From contig NC_044986.1 in assembly GCF_008728515.1 (NCBI RefSeq), forward strand, positions 51,572,855-51,636,854: a stretch of DNA of 64,000 bases. The letters run 5' to 3'. Both the position numbers and the translations under genes were made by a program. This document shows positions 1-12,643 of this stretch, piece after piece. This DNA comes from Papio anubis. Taxonomy: Eukaryota > Chordata > Mammalia > Primates > Cercopithecidae. How positions within the stretch are numbered: the first letter of the stretch is position 1; each line of letters begins with the position of its first letter. The notes beneath the pieces are model-generated. The model did not search any database. It worked only from the letters and a program-made list of their open reading frames with translations, and was not told where the DNA came from.

Positions 1-2460
1 ATACCACTTGCTTGATAGATGCCAAGTAGAATAGCTTCCCACGACATACTCAAGAGTCAAAAACTTAATATGAGAATAAAAGTGCAACTTTAAATTTGCA
101 TATGCATTCAAATTCATAATCAAATAAATGTTAACACTATTCGTATATGTAAAAATAAAAAGATTCTATACAGTTACTACCCATGAATACAAAAAGGGAT
201 GAAATGATTTTAATATTTACTATTTATTTATCAACCTATTTTTGAGATGCCTGAAAGCATCATTTTTATTGTGAAAAATTGAGTGATGCACAGCAGCCAT
301 TACACGGCACCTCACTGGCATTCCATAAATATGATTTCAACTAAAATGAATGAATAAATGAAGGAATTATTGATCTGTGCAACAATATAAAAATATAATA
401 GAAAGGAAACTCTATAAAATGACATTCTACATAAACATTTACTATGAGAAATCTTGTTAAAATTAAGATCTACACTTCAATTATCAAGTAACTATCTTCT
501 ATCTTTTCATCCAGAGTTTGTTACATAATTGCTTCCAGTTCATCACCACATGTGTGTTGTGTTAGTTATGTAAGAGTTATTGGAAACAGACAAATGACCT
601 CTTCTGGTAACTGTGTTATGTGGTAATGTCAATTTTGAGTTTGCCACAGCAAGTACTAAGGGCTAATACTTTTGATTTTTCTCTGCCACAAAAGTATTAA
701 CTATGTGGCTGCTTTCTGGTGAGTGTTCCTGAAAGGTACCAGATTTCTTTAAGGAAAACTTAAGAAAGGATGGCAGGGAAGTAATGGCTAAATCGATTTT
801 TAAGTGATTTTTTTTTCCTATGACCAAAATTAGCCAAAATTAGTGAAGGCTAATTTGGGAATATGGGATGTTTTTATAATGAATCATGATTTCCTAGTCA
901 TTGTTTCCTGTAATCGTGGTTTATTGAAAGTTTTTCTAAAATTTTAAAGTCCACGTTAAATTATATCTCATCTGCATCATCAAAACTTCTAGATCAGAAT
1001 ATTGTCAGAACTTCTAAAGCCTTTGTTCTTTTGCATCTTTAAATGCTATGGGGAGAGTGTCTTCTCTATGTCTGATTTTTGACAATCCAAATAAAAGTTA
1101 TCAGATTTATTTCCCCAAATTGCTTGCATCTGATACCTTAGAGTACTTGCACTGGTTTCTCCTCCACAGCCAGAATTAAAAAGACAAAAGCTTTTTGTTA
1201 GCTACCTTCAGTCTCTTGTGATGTTCCCTTGCTTAATCAGCCAGACGATTATTTTTTTTAACTTCCTATCTAATTAACACTTTCCCTTTAGCATTTGCCC
1301 TTGGGAACTGCAGAAAATTTAGTGGAATAGAAATTTAACAAACATCAGAAAAATATGATTAGATATACTGTTTTTACCATCATTCTATGTATGATGGGAA
1401 TAAAAAAATACATAATTTTTGAAAATAATATGTTAATAAATATGAGTGTTTTAAAAGAGATGCATAAGTTGTTTTATTCAGTATCTATGAAAATAGTTAA
1501 TATAACATTTTAGTTTAGGACCACATTTATCACATTAGATCATAACTTTTACAAGTGCTTATATTCCTCAAAAGATTATTACAGAAATTAATCATAACAA
1601 AATATATATTAGATGATAACTATTTCCTAATATTTAAAAATTTCACCTTTCCTGTTCTTCATCTGCATGTTTGGTTTGAGATTAAATTTCAGTATTATGT
1701 AGAACTCCACAGGCAACCAAATACTATGTAGGATATTTTATTTTAATTTTCTATTTTGTGAAGGTGAATCCAGTTTGCAATCCAGTTAGACATGTTATAA
1801 GTTATGTTATCCCACAGGATTTGCATTATGTTAAGCCTTATGACTGTGAGAAAACTGGGACTTCAAAAGAATTCTTGCCCTTGGCTTCTCAGGTTTCATC
1901 ATAGGAGCCATTATTCATGGAATATCATTATTTTTGGCTTCTATTTAAGCTTATCTCTTTGTCCTTGATTTTTTAAAGCAATGATTTCTCTCTACAAGGG
2001 CCAGAAGTGTTTATCTGACTTTTGATTTACAGTATCTGAATCATGTTCTGCTTTAGTTTTCCAGAGACTCCCATTTTAAGCTTTGATTACTTGAAGAAGA
2101 AGGTGTGTAATATTCCTATATAAATATGACCTTTTAACAATTAACATTTTGATCTTATTGGCTTATTTCAACTAAAATTTCTTATAGCCTCAAGATTGCA
2201 AATTAGTTCAGGACTTCCAGATTTTACTCTTGTTCTTGGAGAGTCAACACATCTACAAGTGGATTTTTCAAATGAAATTTAACACTGAAATATGTAGACA
2301 CTTTGTGAAAATGGTTTAAGTATTTCAGATACGTTCTTCATCAGAAATCGTGGCTTTACTTTCACTAAGCAGGTCAAAATGTAGTATTAGTGTTACATGT
2401 GATGAAATGTAAATAGAATATTCTAGGCAAGAATGTTAAATATTTGCTTCCTGGCTTGAA
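1..2460. other. Unassigned AT-rich non-coding DNA
   Basis: I see no recognisable repeat, RNA gene or plausible coding exon here. Open frames are short and stop codons are frequent in all frames. The stretch is presumably unique or too decayed to place by eye. Confidence 0.5.
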
Positions 2461-2470
2461 ATTATATCCC

Positions 2471-2510
<40 letters not shown>

Positions 2511-2810
2511 AGACGGGATCTCGCGCTGTGTCACCCAGGCTGGAGTGCAGTGGCGCGATCTCGGCTCACTGCAAGCTCCGCCTCCCAGGTTCACGCCATT
2601 CTCCTGCCTCAGCCTCCGAGTAGCTGGGACTACAGGCGCCCGCCACCACGCCCGGCTAGTTTTTTGTATTTTTAGTAGAGACGGGGTTTCACCATGTTAG
2701 CCAGGATGGTCTCGATCTCCTGACCTCGTGATCCACCCGCCTCGGCCTCCCAAAGTGCTGGGATTACAGGCTTGAGCCACCGCGCCCGGCCATTATATCC
2801 CTATTTTTTT
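2461..2810 (-). mobile_element. Full-length AluY SINE with target-site duplication
   Basis: A near-complete Alu lies in antisense orientation: about 37 T (the A-tail), then the right and left monomers, ending with the reverse complement of GGCCGGGCGCGGTGG near 2776-2791. The AluY-type 'accatcctggctaac' and 'ggcgtgaacc' are present on the minus strand. The body is about 2473-2791. The flanks repeat 'attatatccctattttt' at 2461 and 2792, a long target-site duplication. The intact duplication, long pure tail and retained CpGs indicate a recent insertion. Two variants, CTCAAGCC near the 5' end and ACTAGCC after the mid A-rich region, are discussed under findings. Confidence 0.96.
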
Positions 2811-3008
2811 AAAAAAACTAACTATTAAGTCATATTTTAAAATAAACACATTTTTCTCAATGATAGGCAAGGCATTAGTGTTTAAATGTAATTGATCAGA
2901 AAGCACTATTAGTAAGAACATTAGTTCATATATTGGGCAATTGTGCCATGGCTTTGAAATGCTTCTTGGCTGTTAACTTTGTGATAACTCTTTCTTCATT
3001 GAAAACAA

Positions 3009-3010
<2 letters not shown>

Positions 3011-3054
<44 letters not shown>
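3011..3054. repeat. (AGAT)11 tetranucleotide microsatellite
   Basis: Eleven uninterrupted AGAT units are followed by one imperfect unit (acatag). Pure tetranucleotide arrays of this length are usually length-polymorphic in primates. Confidence 0.97.
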
Positions 3055-3055
<1 letters not shown>

Positions 3056-3632
3056 CATAGACTGGAAGTACTGTCACCAGGCCTAGGCTCTTAAATTTCC
3101 AAGGCAAACTACTTAAGTTACAACAAAAAGAGGGAAACATTAATTATTCTACAAGCATTTTGACTTGCTATATGTCATAAGAAAATTATTTTCTACCCCA
3201 CAGTGCCAGTATTTGGGGTAGGATAAAAGATAACTATCTTATAAATTCTATCATATCAAAATAAATTAGTCATTAATTTGTGATTTGGAAAGGAAAACAA
3301 GTATTCCTGGTTTATTTAAAACCAGGAAAATTTAGATTTTCATATTCTGTAAAAATAGCTTACTATATTTAGTTACTATATATTTTACATTTAGTAAAAT
3401 AGCTTACTATATTTAGTAAAATAGCTTGCTATATTCAGTTGCTATATGTTTCAAGTTCTCATAAAACCAATTCAATAAAATAAGTCATTTGTTATAACAT
3501 TTATATTTGACTTTTACATAGCAGCCGGCCTCTTTGATCATTACAACTTGGTTTACCTTGTACTAACCATTTACCACCATATATATTCTGATACGCTTTT
3601 CATTTCACATATACTTTCTGAGTATGCAGTAT
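3055..3632. other. Unassigned AT-rich DNA with a short degenerate tandem
   Basis: No known repeat was recognised. Around 3352-3440 the phrase 'aaaatagcttactatattt' recurs three times with small changes. A small hairpin (TTCCTGGTTT / AAAACCAGGAA) lies at about 3304-3327. Confidence 0.45.
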
Positions 3633-4101
3633 AAAATATATTATGACACGTATGTTTATTGCTGTTCACAATAGCAAAGGCTTGGAACCACCCCAAGTGT
3701 CCATCAGTCACGGACTGAATGAAGAAAATGTGGCACATATACATGATGGAATACTATGCAGTCATAAAAAATAATGAGTTCATGTCCTTCGCAGTGACAT
3801 GGATGAAGCTGGAAACCATCATTCTCAGCAAACTAACACAGGAACAGAAAACCAAACGTCACATGTTCTCACTCATAAGTGGGAGTTGAGCAATGAGAAC
3901 ACATGGACACAGGGAGGGGAACATCATATACCAGGGCCTGTTGGGGGATGGGGGACTATGGGAGGAATAGCATTAGGAGAAATATCTAATGCGATGGGTG
4001 CAGCAGACCACCATGGCACATTTATACCTATGTAACAAACCTGCACGTTCTGCACATGTATCCCAGAATTTAAAGTATAACAAATAAAAGATACTATGAC
4101 A
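3633..4101 (+). mobile_element. 5'-truncated L1 3' end (primate L1PA/L1PB type)
   Basis: The sequence matches the end of L1 ORF2 and the L1 3' UTR in sense orientation. It begins near 'tgtttattgctgttcacaatag' (about 3652), runs through 'gatggaatactatgcag' and ends at about 4085 in an A-rich tail. The ORF2 frame can be read to its natural stop at 3887-3889 (last residues ...HMFSLISGS). Imperfect flanking copies of 'aaaatatattatgaca' (3633-3648) and 'aaaagatactatgaca' (4086-4101) look like the target-site duplication. Only the last ~430 bp is present, so the copy is dead on arrival. A 78-codon frame beginning at 3799 is out of register with ORF2. Confidence 0.92.
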
Positions 4102-5384
4102 GCTATTGGCAGAGGTTTCCAAGATGAAGTAGACATGAAAAAAGTCTTCAGGTGCCTTATAGAACATAAGTGGATATAGAACATCAGCAGTTGTCAAAGG
4201 AGGGAGAATGAGATGAATCACAATATGTTGACAAAACGCTCTGGAAAAGAATACTGTTGGAATTTGGTGCTATTCTCATACTTGACCCAGCACATATTGT
4301 AAAATAAGAATAAATATCCCCTTAAAGGGAACTACACATTTGAAGCATTATTCACTTAGCAAAAGTATTAAAGGGATATGCTTAACTTTTTATGGAACTG
4401 TTTACCTCATTTTTGATTCACAACGTAAATTACAACCCAAAACTTATAAAATATCTTTAGAAAGTAAACAAAAGAATGCTATAACCATTTGTTTCCAGAA
4501 CAAACTTCTTCATTCCTCAATTCAACAGTTTTAGACTGCATTCTAGTGAATAAATGAAAGTATCGATGAAAGAATTATAATCTATAAATTTGACCAAATG
4601 AAGCATAACACCTTACTAACCAGCACTAAGTTTTTCAATTTATATAAATCCGTTCCCTCTCCCTCCCTGCTTTTTCTTGCTCTCTTTTTCTTTTCCCTGT
4701 CTTTCTTTCTTTATCTCTCCCCATCTCTCTCTCTGTCTCTTAAATTTGTCCTTAGTGTACTTATAAATAGAATGAAAACATTCAATTGCTTATTTTTCCC
4801 ATATAATAGTCCATACAACTTTTAAGTTATTTTTTCACCGTCCCAACCCAATTGTTTTGACGTTTTAGGAAGAGAGTCACTTGGAACTATTTTTAAAACA
4901 AACTTGTAATGAACATCAGAATGCCAGGCACATACATTGACATATATAAATATATGTATGGTGCCTATTAATATTTTTATTAGGAAAACAAATCTTCATT
5001 AAGAGTCTCAGATCAAGAATCTGCCTTTCCCCTACAGATATAACTGTAGATAATCACCTCCCTTGTTATCCTGTCTAAGGTCTTTGGTAATCACAGAGGC
5101 TTTCTTCAATGTGTTATTCACCTAATGCACCCCTCTCCATATACTAACAGTCCAGGAGTGTAGAACCATGGGTAAGAAAATAATTATTTAAAGAGTAAAA
5201 GAGAAAAAGTGAAAAAAAAAAAAAAAAGCTGAATCAGTATTAAAAAAACTATTTAGAAACCAATGCATGAAGTAATATATTAGTATTTATTTTGTACTTT
5301 ATTAATTATTGTTAAATGATAAATTAATATATAGTATGTTATAGGTCACAAATATCAATATATTTATTCCCTTTAAAAACACTA
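4102..5384. other. Unassigned DNA with a pyrimidine-rich tract
   Basis: No gene or clear element was seen. About 4650-4740 is a C/T-rich low-complexity tract (ccctctccctccc, ctttctttcttt, ctctctctctgtctct). A 15-16 bp poly-A lies at 5212-5227. The rest is AT-rich and not recognised. Confidence 0.5.
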
Positions 5385-5512
5385 CTTTTTATATGGACAA
5401 ATTAAGACAGGGAGAAGTTAAGTAATTCACCCAAGGCTGCAGCTAAATAAGTTAGTATTCAAACCCAGGCAGTCAGGCTTCAGAATCCATACCCTCAAAT
5501 ACTATATTTACC
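5385..5512 (-). repeat. MIR SINE fragment
   Basis: The antisense MIR core is recognisable: 'agttaagtaattcacccaaggc', then 'gctaaataag', then 'ttcaaacccaggcagtcaggct' (split here into short phrases), matching the reversed MIR tRNA-derived head and core. It is strongly diverged, as expected of a pre-eutherian SINE. Confidence 0.8.
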
Positions 5513-7158
5513 CCCACATGCATAATATTTCATTTAAAAGCAGGATTTCTGATTTGGGCTCCTTGAGAAGATAGTTCACAAGTATAAAGGGAATCAAAGT
5601 GCATCAGACTCACTTGTTTACTATAAGAAAAAAAAGGGGGGGAATAATATTAGAAAACATAGCTCTAATTGTGTTTCCTTTGACGGATAAAAATCTCCTT
5701 CTACCAGAGAAGGCAGTTATTCTAGAAGTGCTAAGGGTACTAGAGAGTAAAGAAAATAAAGTAATAGTAACCAAAGAATAAAGCCTGAAAATGTAGGCCA
5801 AGAAACCAATGAAAGTCAATAACTTAGTGTCAAAGAGAAGGATTAAAAAAATAAGTTAGAGCAGTCAGGTCAGTTACAAACTATTAGAGAAAAATGACTG
5901 TGATCAGAGCCAGAGCTCACATGAGAAAAATAAATACTGGTCTATTACCCTCAATTTATAAATGTCTGATAAAGTGACAGGCAATGTATGGAGGTAGAAA
6001 GAATTATAAAGAGAGTAAATGTTGTAATAGTCATCCAAAGAATATTCAGTGGGCAAAAATAGATACAATGTCACTAAAAAGACACAGGGAAAGAAATATG
6101 TGAAAACATTGGTTTTAAGCCATAGTTTGAAGAATTTAAGAACTCTCTGATACTACAAGCCTGGTGATTAATGATACAGGGTGTACTTACGAGAGACAAT
6201 TCTCTATGGGTCTCTCTAGTTTCTATACATCTTTTGAGTAAAGAAATAATAGCTTTTGTTCTGTCACTTTTTCAAGGATGTTAGTATTGAAAACAACTTT
6301 GGAAGATAGTGCAAAACAAATTTGTTTGCTGAAAAGTATTATAAAATAATGTCCCCCTTAGTGGGTGAAGCTTAGGAGAATTTGCTAGCAGCCTCTTTCA
6401 AAAATTGAGATTTTTCTAGTCTCAGTGTTCCTGACCTGTCATATACTCCCACTGTGTATGCAGTATTCACCTCAATCCACCTCTGCATTTGCCACACAGG
6501 ACTTGGAGAAGGGACATTGCTTTGGAAAGGGCAAGGGCCACCAATGCAAACATGATGCTCATACTGCCCACTACACCATAAATAATAAAGTTCTTTGTCT
6601 CTCACTTGGAAATCTCATGACTTCTGCCAGCATCCATGAAACTGTGACTAGATAATGTGTTATCTTGCAAAGTAAAACGTCAGACCCTTCACAGTCATTG
6701 ATAGATTTGATGACAAGAATAAGATACTGACAGAGACATAGATATTTAGAACATGAAAGGTTCAAAGTCCTCTGAAAGTTTATTTGAAATTATAAAGAGC
6801 CTCTTTGGGATAATGTAGTAAATGTTCTTACCCAAGTGGTAGGAAAGAATAAGGATTTCCTACTGTCCAATCTGTTAATACGTGTTGAGAGGCTGAGCAA
6901 TGAGAGGAGGGACAGAAACAATTTTCCCCTGATGTGCTTTGGTTGTTGGTTGTTTACTCTCCTCCAGGCAGGAGCAGAAAAGTGAGCTCCCAGTGAGACA
7001 TGTGTTGGATTATATCCTATAGAATTGTATTATAATGAGTATGTGTTGTTTAGGCTCTTCACTCAGGAAATTTATAGAAAACTAATATGCCCACTCAAAT
7101 TCAGTCGCTATAGCCATGAGTCTACTGGAATGACTCATCTTGGCCTTGATGATGACAC
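5513..7158. other. Unassigned non-coding DNA
   Basis: No repeat family was assigned. 6420-6680 and 6880-7000 are slightly GC-richer and could be decayed LTR or LINE sequence, but I cannot name one. Frames of 60-77 codons here show no protein-like features. Confidence 0.4.
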
Positions 7159-7734
7159 TGAGATGGGAGAGTTCCTTGGCCCCTTCATGGGACTTGAGAC
7201 AGGTTTGTGTCTCGCCTACTTGGCCACTGCAGTGCTCAAACCCCTTGTGGGAGGAGGGGCACTCAGGCAAGTGGAAGCCAGGGCTATGGCAAGCACTTTT
7301 GGGCTCCAGGCCCACAGCAGCATCTACGGGTGTGTTACAATTAATGCTCTTTTAGCAGTTGCCATCGGTGGATGGCTAAGTACTAACCAGCTCATTGGAG
7401 AGTCAGGGTGACAGTCTTTTACATACTGTACTCTTGGTACCCAGGTTCTAACATTGCTTCTTCTCTCCTGGACGTTCAACCACTTCTTCTCTTCTCTCCT
7501 TCACTGCCACACCACTCTGCTCCTCTGCCAATGGAGTTTGGGGTTTTTATGGGTACAAGATGAGGGGCATGGCAGGCTGGGGTGGTTTTGGAAAAAGCAA
7601 CATTTGGGCAGGAAAACAGGAATAACTATTCTCATTTTAAGGCCACAGTTTCCAGGCTGGAGAACAGAATCTTTGCCAGGGAACCACCCTCTTCTACCCC
7701 CTATTTCCCTGCCTCCTGTCTGTATCAATACTAA
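7159..7734 (-). mobile_element. Solo LTR fragment, ERV1-like (copy 1 of 3)
   Basis: This copy aligns with the LTRs at 13410-14357 and 56037-57004. It shares the 5' block (ccttcatgggacttgagacagg), a middle 'cccttgtgggagg' block and the distal block with 'ggggtttttatggg' (TATA box CCCATAAAAACCCC on the minus strand, 7540-7552) and 'cctgcctcctgtctgtatca'. It is much shorter (about 575 bp versus 950) because most of the region between the promoter block and the distal end is missing or unalignable. The 128-codon open frame across it is LTR sequence read by chance. Boundaries are approximate and no clean target duplication was found. Confidence 0.75.
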
Positions 7735-10544
7735 TTATGGAATGACAGTTTCTATGGCACAGTGATTTAGAGTTTGTTTGAGAGAAGTAAATGAGTTTCT
7801 TTGCAGCTTTTCACATGTTGTCATTGGCTCTGAAGTAGCTGATTAAATCTCAGTCTCTCAAGGATTCTCATAGACACTCATAGTAGTTTTGATATGTATC
7901 TCTTGTTGTCCTGAACTGCTTTTTATCTTCTTTAAACATATATGACTGGGACAAAGGGAACCACAGTCCAAGCTATTCCCTCTAAAAGATGTTTTATATC
8001 TAGGATTTCAGAAAATTTTCCTCTTATATCTGAAGAAACCAGATGTTTGTGCTAGCTGGGGAATTGTAGAGTGTCTATCACTGAATTATCATACAAAAGC
8101 ACACGCAAAAACATGTGTCATTATATTTCAAACATATAAAATAATAGCAAGAAGAGAACACAAGTAGCTATTATTGTGTTAAAAGCATTGAATTTTTTCA
8201 TACTCTCAGTAAATTGTATATTTAAGACAGTATACTTACTAAGTAATAAAACATTAAATAATGATGCATTGACTTGTTTACATTCCCAGGGAGTAACAGC
8301 ATATAAAACATAACTCCAGGACACTTTTAGATTTTGTTACTCCGTTTACCAATTATAAAATATCTAAGAATCATTCCTGAATATTCCTTTTGGGAGTTGT
8401 AATATTGTTTTGAGGAGATCTGAATCTCTTTTCACATGTTGAAGAAAAATAGTTCACAAAGATTATCATGTGGCTATCCAAAATGTCATATTACCGTTGT
8501 ATATTTTGGTAAATTAATGTTTATATTTCACTTTTGTTGAATTTAATAAATTTGAATTTTAAAATCTAATTTCGAAGGAAGGCAATTAAATATTTAAACT
8601 GTTATTATCTCAAATAAAAACACTTACAATGATGTTATGATAAGAAGAAATTCATCCTCATTCTGATGGAAAAGTTAATTGCCATTACAAAATGAAATTA
8701 ACCTGAATCATCTGGTTTTGTTTGGTTGTTTTTCAGTAAGAAGAGAAAAAAAATAAAAGACTCTTATCTTCTTTCTTTCTTTGATTCCCCTGGTTCTTCT
8801 TCTCTAAGTTTATCTGATTGACAAAGCTGTTAATAAAATATTATTGCAACATTTAAAAATATAAGTACTTTTGAAATATTATGCTACAAGATACAAAGGT
8901 AGCATGGAATAAATGAAAATAAATATTTAGATAATACCAATTCAATAAACAGAACAGATCAGATTTTGGAATTCTCTCTTTACTGCAATAATTCATTACA
9001 CCTACTGTGGATCAAAGACTTTTTTTGAGATTTTTGAAATTTTATTTACTCTATTACATGTTAATTTACTAATAAGCACAACTGAAAGCAGAGACAAAAA
9101 TAAATTCACATCAGGAATGTTCTAGCTACATATAGGTATATTATGAACATGTTCAAATTTGAAGAGAAAAGCAAAAATATTTATAAAGGATACATAATTA
9201 CAGACTTATTAGATTACTTTAAAAATCTTGCTTTTAATGTAGAAAATTCATACACATGCCATTATGATAAAACTCAAGGGAGTCAAAGAATTACATGACA
9301 GTAAATAATTCCATATACTTAAATAAAGAAAATTGATGTGTTTGGCCTAAACAATGTCATAGACGTAAAACACAGAGAATTGAGAGAGGTTGCATGTTTT
9401 AAGCTTGAGAGCTTATAAGCATTTGTTTTTCATAACATTGCAGTTTTCTTAAACTCAAGACACCCTATTTTTTGAAGATAAGCATGTATGTTCTATTCAA
9501 ATACTAAAATAATTATACTGATATATAAACATTTAAATTAAAATTAGTTCTTGAATTGTGGTATATGCTAGTCATTTCCCCTTATGTCTTAGCGTAAAGC
9601 CTTAAAAATTCTTCAAATATGTTTTTAAAAGTTCTTAACAAATTTTATCTCATTTCTAATTGGATTTTAGAAAATTTGTGTGCTGATAATACAATCAGAT
9701 TATCAATCTCAGTGTTATCAAAATGGTATGGGTAACCACTTACTAGAACAAGGAGAGTAGATGGAAAATATATATTTTCCTAACTTTTTGCTAAAGAACA
9801 AGATTTTACACCTGAGGGGAAACAGTTATTCCAATCTCTATGTTAATTCAATCTACAGGCACCTAGGTAATAAAAAGAATGGAACTATGGGTGCTTTACC
9901 TCATTCTGTTTTAAGCTGAGTTTGAACTGATTAAATGAAGCTGAGTTAGCCACTATTCATAAATGGAGTTTTTTTTCCTAATTCTTACACAAATCAGCTC
10001 TCATAAAGATGATTTTTTAAAATAGCATGTATGTATATCTGACAAAGTTATTTTGGCTTGTGAAGAATGAATATAGCTTCTATTCTTCTGGCAAGATTTC
10101 TTAAAAGATGGAAATCAGCATCATCTTTACAGGAAATAATTCCTAATCTTCGCTGTTCTATTTGAAGAACTGTCACACATCATATTAAAGTCATTACGCC
10201 CCTGGTGAATTCTCAGCCTTGGCTTTTCATCTTATAGGATTTGAAAAATCAATGAGATAATTTAATTCAGAATAAGATTGTAAGCACCTTGAACTTGGGA
10301 AAGAGCAAATGACACCAGAGCACATTGATATTTTTTATTTGGTAGCAGTTGGCATGGTGGTTAAAAAGTTTTTTAAAGACACAGAGAGAGAGAGAGATGG
10401 CAGGTAAGGGAGTTATATATAGATACTACAACAAACAACTCCATACACTTTTAATTCTTAACCTTAGTGCAATAATAGTTTTAGTAAACAGTAGAAACAC
10501 AAGTAGAAATAGTATCCACATAACATACTGAGGAAGGTTATGCA
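7735..10544. other. Unassigned AT-rich non-coding DNA
   Basis: Nearly 3 kb without a repeat I can name and without a plausible coding exon. There are short A/T runs and a GAGAGAGAGAGAG stretch at about 10383-10396. Confidence 0.45.
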
Positions 10545-10730
10545 GCAGAGAGGAAAGATGATTTGTGCTATATTTAGACAAACTTGTGTTCAACTGCCCA
10601 CTTTGCCATGCGTTAGCTCTCTTGCTTGAGGGTAAGCTATTTATGCTTTCAGAACCTCAATTTTCCCATATGAAAAGTGAGAATATTAGGATTTATATAA
10701 TCAAGTTCTCATGAAAATGTCATGATCTAG
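10545..10730 (+). repeat. MIR SINE fragment
   Basis: A sense-orientation MIR: 'ttcaactgcccactttgcca', then 'cagaacctcaattttcccat', then 'tgaaaagtgagaatatta' follow the MIR order of anticodon-region, core and 'cctcagtttcctcatctgtaaaatg'-like segment. Diverged. Confidence 0.72.
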
Positions 10731-10786
10731 TAGATTATTAGTCTCAAACATATAGAAATTGTGGTTATGTTAGGGGCACCCATGGG

Positions 10787-10985
10787 TTAGAGATTAGAAC
10801 ACCCAGACTCCAATCTTAGCTAAGTTACATATTAGCTGTGTGATCTATAAATGAGATGTAAACTCCCTGAAGTTCATCATTTCTACCTGAAAAATGCAGG
10901 TAATTATATCTGTTTTATTTTCTTCATAGCTCTATTTTTAAATCAAGTGAGGTAAATGATGAGAATGAATACATTGGAAAATAAA
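10787..10985 (+). repeat. Second MIR SINE fragment
   Basis: It starts with 'gttagagattagaacaccca', continues with 'ttagctgtgtgatctata' (matching 'tagctgtgtgaccttgg' of MIR) and 'catttctacctgaaaaatgc'. It is the same orientation as the MIR about 60 bp upstream, so the two are independent insertions or a duplicated MIR. Confidence 0.7.
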
Positions 10986-11232
10986 GAAAAGACTATTTTT
11001 ATAACATTCATCATGGCAGAAAAGTGATCTATAACAGGTCCCTTTACGTTCTGAGGACCCAACAAACTCTTCAGAAAAACAAAGAACAAACAAAAATGCT
11101 CATGTAAAACCTTATACTTAGAGTACATTTTGTTCTTTACTTTGAAAAAGCATTTAATGTTTGTGTTTATTATGTTTATTGAAGTTAACTATCTTTACTT
11201 GTATCAGTGACCTCATAAAAGAGGGATTAAGA

Positions 11233-11559
11233 AGTAAGGGTGCTTTGGGCACTGTCCTCACACCTGTAATCCCAGCACTTTGGGAGGCTGAGACAGGCAA
11301 ATCGATTCAGGCTAGGAGGTCTAGACCAGCCTGGTCAGCATGATGAAATCCTCCTATCTACCAAAAACACAAAAATTAGCCAGGCGTGGTGGTGTGCACC
11401 TGTTATTCCAGCTAATCCAGAGGCTGAGTCATAAGAATCACTTGAACCTGGGAGGCGAAGGTTGTAGTGAGCTTAGATCAAGGCACTGCACATCAGCCTA
11501 GGAAACAGAGTAAGACTCTGTCTCAAATTAAAAAAAAAAAAAAAGAGTAAGGGTGCTTT
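11233..11559 (+). mobile_element. AluS SINE with perfect 14-bp target duplication
   Basis: A complete, diverged Alu in sense orientation from about 11247 ('gggcactgtcctcacacc') to the A-tail at 11530-11545. 'gaccagcctggtcagcatg' and 'ttgaacctgggagg' fit AluS. The flanks 'agtaagggtgcttt' at 11233-11246 and 11546-11559 are identical. An overlapping open frame (11161-11343) is Alu-derived. Confidence 0.95.
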
Positions 11560-11778
11560 TACAATATGTTTTGAAGTCTCATATTCTGTGTTAAAAGTCA
11601 GCTTATATCTAAATTGTAGTAACAATAGGATTTCCCACTAAGAATAAAATAACTTTTTCCAAATAATGTGTTATTGCCATATAACCTTATCGTGTCATTG
11701 TGAAGTCTTACAGGTTTATACTTTGAGTTTTAAATGAAGTAATACACTCTGCTTTTCATATTAACTGCAATACACAAG

Positions 11779-12141
11779 TACAATTATACATCTCTTAAAG
11801 CATTCTGTGAAATGCATTGTAGGCAATTTTGTCATTGTGTGAATATCCTAGAATGCATTTACACAAATCTAGATGGTATACCCCACTATGCACCTAGGCT
11901 GCATGGCATAGGACATTGCTCCTAGGCTACAAACCTGCATAGCATGTTACTCTACTAAATAACATTAGCAAGTGTAACACAGTGGTAAGTATACATGTAT
12001 CTAAACATATCTAAATATGGAAAGGGTATAGTAAAAATACATATTATATGTTTTATAAGAATATATTATCATAATCTTATGAGAACTTTCATATATGTGG
12101 CCCAGTGTTGACCAAAAGGTCTTTAGGGGCACATGGCTGTA
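11779..12141. mobile_element. MER2 DNA transposon (Tigger-related MITE), near complete
   Basis: The order of blocks matches MER2: 'atggtataccccactatg', 'cacctaggctgcatggcat', 'attgctcctaggctacaaac', 'gtaacacagtggtaagtat', 'gtatctaaacatatctaa' and 'atcttatgagaac'. The element runs from 11781 to 12139 with degraded terminal inverted repeats and is flanked by TA dinucleotides (11779-11780 and 12140-12141), the target duplication of the pogo/mariner group. It is non-autonomous and immobile. Confidence 0.88.
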
Positions 12142-12142
12142 C

Positions 12143-12643
12143 AGCACTGTATCATGAGTTATCATAATTCATAGACATTTCTCCATAACTAAATGCTTCT
12201 AAGTCTCTTTAAATAATTATGTAGAGATGAAAATAGTCATTATTCCACAGTATTATATGTGAACTTCAGAAGGCGTGTTAGGATTGGTAGGGTTCTTGAA
12301 CAAAATAGCTCTTGGGTCAAGAGCTAAAAATGATATTAAAAAATGTTATGTGAGATTATAAGTGTTTTTTGTTTTTTGGTTTTTTTTTTTTTTTTTTTTT
12401 TTACTCATTTTAGGGATATTTTAAACACATAGAAAATGAATGTCATGTCATACAGCTGATGCTCTCTTTTAGGGGATGGGGCAGGAAATTCTCTCTGTTT
12501 CATCAAAATAAAACCAAATATTCAAAAAGCAGCTGACTTTAAACAAGTTTTGTTAAGTTAGTTTACAAGAAAATCAATATGAAGTTCATGTTCAATTGCT
12601 TGTGCTACTCTTTGCTGATGTGTTATGGTTATCACAACAGTAG
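12143..12643. other. Unassigned DNA with poly-T
   Basis: No element was recognised. A T-rich tract (about 23 T after TTTTTTGTTTTTTGG) lies at 12365-12402, possibly a stranded retroposon tail. Confidence 0.4.

Noticed and set aside
3799..4035. 78-codon frame (MDEAGNHHSQQ...)
   Set aside because: It is the +1 shadow of the L1 ORF2 tail and 3' UTR; the true ORF2 frame stops at 3889.
7025..7411. 128-codon frame with a membrane-like look (LAVAIGGWL...)
   Set aside because: The C-terminal two thirds is solo-LTR sequence shared, out of frame, with the LTRs at 13.4 and 56 kb.
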